NCBI RefSeq assembly: GCF_009668025.1
Contig: NZ_WJXZ01000001.1
Location: 1-64,000 of the forward strand
Reading direction: 5' to 3'
Length of the DNA: 64,000 nucleotides
DNA from: Larkinella terrae
Lineage (GTDB): Bacteria > Bacteroidota > Bacteroidia > Cytophagales > Spirosomataceae
The first letter of the stretch is position 1; each line of letters starts with the position of its first letter. Below are positions 60,506 to 64,000 of the stretch, one piece after another. The translations under genes were made by a program, and so were the position numbers. The notes under the pieces are model-generated. The model saw only the letters and a list, made by a program, of their open reading frames with translations. It was not told the origin of the DNA and made no database searches.

Positions 60506-61037
60506 ACGAAAATAAGTAAAGTGTTAGTTGCGCGCAGGCCAACCGGCTGGCCGAAAGAATCGGGAGGGAACCCACTGCTCTTCCTTTAACTGAATCGACA
60601 GGCTAATGGAAATTCCGGAGCGTCGCAAGTGAGGAATCGGCCCCGGAATGGGCCGGTCGGCGCAAAACCGGTCCGAATCCTTGCTTTTTGCCGAAAGCAA
60701 AAAACGTTTCGCAAAGAGCTAAAACAAATGGGATATCGGACGTTGGCCGGTGCTTGATACCTGGCCAGCGTCTTGTCCCATACCAACTTAATGTTGTGTT
60801 GAAAATTCGGGTCGCCACCGTTCGAGTGCAGGTTCATGGAGCCAATTCCCGTGTGGTGAATTTTTGACGCTCCCCTTCAATCAATCAAACTGTCTTTCTG
60901 GACGGAGTAGTCCAGGGTAATCTGGACCGGTTTGTAATCTAACCGTTTACGGAAATGTCGCTTTTTTTCAATACAAACTAAGTTCGTTGGTTTAATTTTA
61001 CCTGATCTTTCATTATTCATTCGTTTGTGCCCCGGCC
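60506..61037. other. Intergenic region, no convincing gene
   Basis: A minus-strand open frame (60586-60837) lacks coding character and I reject it. The stretch includes TTGCTTT-ttgccg-AAAGCAA (60681-60700), a small hairpin. It presumably holds divergent promoters for the glycosyltransferase and the AraC gene. Confidence 0.5.
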
Positions 61038-61871
61038 ATGAATACAAGCTATCAGGAGTTTACACCTTCAACAGCTTTACAGCCTTTTGTGGAATGCTAT
61101 TGGCTGCATCATTTTGAAGCCATTGGTCAGCAGGAATCGCCGGTACAGCGGTGTTTGCCGTTTGGTGCGCTTGAATTGATCCTGCATCTGGACGATAACC
61201 CCGCCTATGTGTTGATGAACAACCAGTGGCAGAAACTGCCGCAGGCCTTCTTCGTCGGGCTCTACCGGGATACGGTGCACTGGAAGGCGGTGGGTACGGG
61301 CCGGAAATTCGGCATCCGGCTGAAGCCCGAAAGTATCCTGCAATTGTTTGCGGTTCCGGCGGCTTCGCTCTTCAATAATTTTACTGAACTGGACAGCTTT
61401 CTGGGGCGTGATATGAACCGACTGATCGACAACCTGTATGGACTGACGGACATGCAGGCTGTGATTGAGCGAACGGAACAGTTCCTGCTGAAGCAGTTCC
61501 GAAATCTGAAGTCCGAGCGGAATTATGTGTTTGAAGCAACGCGGCTCATTCGGCAGGCCAAAGGGAACTTGTCCATTGAGGCACTCAGCACGCATTTATC
61601 CATCAGCAAACGACAACTGGAACGGAGTTTTAAGGACAGTTACGGCACCTCACCCAAGATGTATCAGCGCATCATCCGGTTTCGGAATGCTTATGAATCA
61701 TTCCAGCAGACGGCGACGACGCCAAACTGGCTGGATGTTTCCTACAACTTCGGCTATGCCGATCAGGCGCATTTTATTCGGGACTTTAAGGAGTTTTCGG
61801 ATGATGTGCCCACGCTGGTGTTTCAAGATACGAATCAATACTTCCGGCGACCTGAAAGGCGACTTGCCTGA
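61038..61871 (+). CDS. AraC-family transcriptional regulator
   Basis: The 277-residue protein has an N-terminal sensing domain of the DUF6597 type (LQPFVECYWLHHFE, VQRCLPFGALELILHLDDNP) and a C-terminal double helix-turn-helix: IEALSTHLSISKRQLERSFK (about 176-195) and PNWLDVSYNFGYADQAHFIR (about 232-251), with FKEFSDDVPT. It binds DNA and is likely to respond to a small ligand. The target is unknown; the divergent glycosyltransferase gene is the nearest candidate. Confidence 0.9.
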   Translation: MNTSYQEFTPSTALQPFVECYWLHHFEAIGQQESPVQRCLPFGALELILHLDDNPAYVLMNNQWQKLPQAFFVGLYRDTVHWKAVGTGRKFGIRLKPESILQLFAVPAASLFNNFTELDSFLGRDMNRLIDNLYGLTDMQAVIERTEQFLLKQFRNLKSERNYVFEATRLIRQAKGNLSIEALSTHLSISKRQLERSFKDSYGTSPKMYQRIIRFRNAYESFQQTATTPNWLDVSYNFGYADQAHFIRDFKEFSDDVPTLVFQDTNQYFRRPERRLA

Positions 61872-61955
61872 AGACATACCTGCTGGAAATAGCTTGTAAG
61901 CAATCGATTATCGAATACGGTTTTCCAGGATATTCTTTACCGGGTGCGGGAACGA

Positions 61956-62075
61956 TCAGACCATTACGAGTAAAATGCCGGACAAGCCAATGATCGCCAT
62001 GACAACCAGCAGGGCCTCCATGATGTGTTCTTTAATAGTAGAATTGCGATGAAACATGATAATAGATTTAGACAT
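61956..62075 (-). CDS. Possible 39-residue single-helix membrane peptide
   Basis: An ATG at 62075 opens 39 codons (MSKSIIMFHRNSTIKEHIME, then ALLVVMAIIGLSGILLVMV to the stop); a second ATG at 62057 is an alternative start. The C-terminal half is one hydrophobic helix. It lies in the otherwise empty 61872-62188 gap, downstream of the AraC gene and converging on it. Membrane peptides of this kind are common but hard to prove; nothing else supports it. Confidence 0.4.
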   Translation of the reverse strand: MSKSIIMFHRNSTIKEHIMEALLVVMAIIGLSGILLVMV

Positions 62076-62188
62076 TTAAAAGACAATCAAAATTAATATA
62101 AATAAACAATAATATGACTGATAATAAGATTATTAACTAACATATAACCGGGATTAATAAGGCATTAAAACCGCCTTTATCAGACATT

Positions 62189-64000
62189 CTACAGTGGCAG
62201 ATAGACCGAAAAAGTCGCACCCTGCCCCAGTTGGCTCGAAGCCGTAATGGCTCCCCCGTGATTGGTAACCACTTTCTCACAAATCGCCAGACCGATTCCG
62301 GTTCCGGAAAACTCACTCTTGTTGTGCAGTCGCTGAAATACCTGAAAAATGCGTCCCAGGTACTTTTCATCAAAACCGATTCCGTTATCGATCACTTCAA
62401 TGTGATGGTATTCATCCGCCTGCCGGGCGGGCCGCAGCGAAGGCGGTAATTTGGCGTGGGGTACAATTCCGGACCGGATTGTAATCCGGGGTTTGGCATC
62501 CGGCTGATGAAATTTAAGGGCATTGCTCATCAAATTTTGAAATAACTGGCCCAATTGGGATGCATCTCCCCAAACCGTTGGCAGCGGTTCCACATTCACC
62601 TGAGCGTCCGACTCCTGAATCGGTAGTTCCAAAGTAATCCGGACCTGATTCACAATATCATCCAGGGAAACGGCAGTACTCGTATTCTGCTGGATGGAAA
62701 TGCGGGAAAAAGCGAGCAAATCTTTGATCAGCAGCGACATACGGTTTGCGGCCGATTGCATCCGATCGACAAAATCCAGTTCCGGTTCCAGCCCTTCTTC
62801 AACCTGTTTTTTCAGTAAGTCGCCAAATTGCTGAATCTTGCGGAGCGGTTCCTGCAAATCATGGGAAGCCACGTAGGCAAATGTCTGCAGGTTTTCATTC
62901 GAGCGAATCAGGAGGGCATTCGACTCTTCCAGCTCTTCATTCAACGCGGCATATTCTTCGTTGTTGGCGGCCAGTTCCTCGTTGATCGTGGCCAGTTCGT
63001 CATTGGTTATTTTTAACTCTTCCGACAACATCCGGTACCGTTCGTGGCTCTCCCGCAGGGCTTTCTCAGTCTGTTGCCGCTCCGTCAAGTCCCGCGACAC
63101 CTTGGAAAATCCGATGAGCGTTCCGGCGGAATTGTAAACCGCCGTAATGACGATATTCGCCCAGAATAAACTGCCGTCTTTCCGGATTCGCCAGCCTTCT
63201 TCTTCGTACCGGCCCGTTTCGCGGGCAACTTTCAATTCAGTAGCCGGTTTGCTGTTTCGGATATCTTCTTCGGGATAAAAAATCGTAAAGTATTTTCCGA
63301 TCACTTCCTCTTCGCTGTACCCATTGATTCGTTTGGCTCCTTCGTTCCAACTCACGATCCGCCCTTTTTCATCCATCATGAAAATGCCGTAATCGACGAC
63401 CTGCTCCACCAGGGAGCGATACAGTTCTTCACTCAGGCGAAGCGATTCTTCACTGGCTTTGCGCTCCGTCAGATCGCGGGTTACTTTAGAAAATCCAACG
63501 AGTTGGTTGCGCTCACTGAACAGCGCGGTAATGACCACGTTGGCCCAGAAAACGGAGCCATTCTTCTTGACCCGCCAGCCCTCTTCTTCATACTTACCGG
63601 TTTCGGTGGCAATCTTCAGTTCCCGGGCGGGTTTCTGGCTTTCGAGGTCTTCACGAATGTAAAAAGTGGAAAAATGCCGGCCAATGATCTCGTCGCTGGT
63701 ATACCCATTCGTGCGTTTTGCTCCTTCGTTCCAGGTCAGGATATAACCATCGACATCCAGCATAAAAATCGCGTAATCCTGCACGTTTTCGACCATTAAG
63801 CGAAACCGCTCTTCCCGCTGGCGAAGGGCAATCTGCTCATTCTTCTGATCGGAATCATCCCGAAGCAGGCAGCAATATCCTGCCAGATCAGTCTGTTTAT
63901 CATAAATGGGAGTTACCGTCATGACGGCCCAGAATAAAGTCTGGTCTTTTTTCACCTTCCATCCTTCGGTCACCAGATGGCCGTTTTTAAGAGCCTGACT
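62189..64000 (-). CDS. PAS-domain histidine kinase, partial (5' end beyond window)
   Basis: The reading frame is open to the window edge (the frame continues through SQALKNGHLV before the GTG at 63973), so the N-terminus is missing. About 604 residues are visible: the end of one PAS, then two complete PAS domains with nearly repeated phrases (EEEGWRVKKNGSVFWANVVI and EEEGWRIRKDGSLFWANIVI), a coiled coil (ELKITNDELATINEELAANN), the phospho-His in VASHDLQEPLRK, and an ATPase domain with NALKFHQPDAKP, DNGIGFDEKYLGRIFQVFQR and GTGIGLAICEK. No membrane segment is seen. It is a cytosolic or stripped sensor kinase with an orthodox catalytic core. Confidence 0.92.
   Translation of the reverse strand, partial: SQALKNGHLVTEGWKVKKDQTLFWAVMTVTPIYDKQTDLAGYCCLLRDDSDQKNEQIALRQREERFRLMVENVQDYAIFMLDVDGYILTWNEGAKRTNGYTSDEIIGRHFSTFYIREDLESQKPARELKIATETGKYEEEGWRVKKNGSVFWANVVITALFSERNQLVGFSKVTRDLTERKASEESLRLSEELYRSLVEQVVDYGIFMMDEKGRIVSWNEGAKRINGYSEEEVIGKYFTIFYPEEDIRNSKPATELKVARETGRYEEEGWRIRKDGSLFWANIVITAVYNSAGTLIGFSKVSRDLTERQQTEKALRESHERYRMLSEELKITNDELATINEELAANNEEYAALNEELEESNALLIRSNENLQTFAYVASHDLQEPLRKIQQFGDLLKKQVEEGLEPELDFVDRMQSAANRMSLLIKDLLAFSRISIQQNTSTAVSLDDIVNQVRITLELPIQESDAQVNVEPLPTVWGDASQLGQLFQNLMSNALKFHQPDAKPRITIRSGIVPHAKLPPSLRPARQADEYHHIEVIDNGIGFDEKYLGRIFQVFQRLHNKSEFSGTGIGLAICEKVVTNHGGAITASSQLGQGATFSVYLPL

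Noticed and set aside
60681-60700. TTGCTTT/AAAGCAA hairpin as a terminator
   Set aside because: No T-tract follows the stem in either direction and no transcript obviously ends there.
60586-60837. Minus-strand open frame of 83 codons
   Set aside because: Unusual composition for this genome (high Cys, Arg and Phe), no domain and no neighbour-supported start.
1-64000. tRNA, rRNA, insertion sequence or CRISPR array
   Set aside because: No cloverleaf-like or rRNA-like segments, transposase domains or regularly spaced repeats were seen; the palindromes are irregular and intergenic. A covariance-model search would be needed to exclude small RNAs.

Overview
This 64 kb window is most likely chromosome of a Bacteroidota (Cytophagales) bacterium, probably near Spirosoma or Larkinella. 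The reasons are a fused CcoN-CcoO cytochrome oxidase, TAnnTTTG-like promoter elements with few Shine-Dalgarno sequences, a Bacteroidota-type SdhB and CrtY-type lycopene cyclase, two-component-type propeller repeats, and moderate GC. The assignment rests on gene content only. I found no rRNA, tRNA, insertion sequence, phage gene or CRISPR array. The last gene runs off the right edge.

Left part (0-21 kb), mostly core metabolism. A Tat-exported sugar isomerase follows a large haem-containing dehydrogenase-like protein. A methyltransferase sits behind two palindromic operators, followed by lycopene cyclase and lipoyl synthase. Next is a complete cbb3 oxidase locus on the minus strand: ccoS, ccoNO, ccoQ, ccoP, ccoG, ccoH and a SafE-like exporter. 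Its copper ATPase ccoI lies 3 kb upstream, separated by three plus-strand genes (desaturase, DinB, beta-propeller). hemN diverges from ccoI. CRP/FNR-like boxes occur at the ccoI/hemN and ccoS/desaturase junctions, each about 33 bp from a candidate -7 element, which suggests oxygen control of the whole group.

Middle part (21-49 kb), an accessory region rich in stress-type genes. It holds an LEA-2 protein, a YciE ferritin-like protein, cytosolic GH2, DUF72, a zinc alcohol dehydrogenase, and a signalling operon (CheB; a 1737-residue CheB-CheR-PAS-kinase; a receiver) with a second receiver diverging from it. After these come a cysteine hydrolase, DUF6766, an outer-membrane protein, an unknown helical-barrel protein with an SDR and GH130, two Tat-exported ferritin-like proteins, a DUF1264 lipoprotein coupled to an orphan SdhB, and an FAD-Rieske oxidoreductase.

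Right part (49-60.5 kb), a glycan-building cluster. It has three GT4/GT1-type glycosyltransferases, two GT9 heptosyltransferase-like proteins, one GT2, a GmhB-like phosphatase, a NodU-type carbamoyltransferase and a GH1-like protein, with no exporter or polymerase. It is the best candidate here for a poorly described system, perhaps making a carbamoylated glycoside or glycolipid. An AraC regulator, a tiny membrane peptide and the partial PAS histidine kinase close the window.

Several intergenic regions carry long hairpins, and the heptamer AAAACCG/CGGTTTT is strikingly over-represented.
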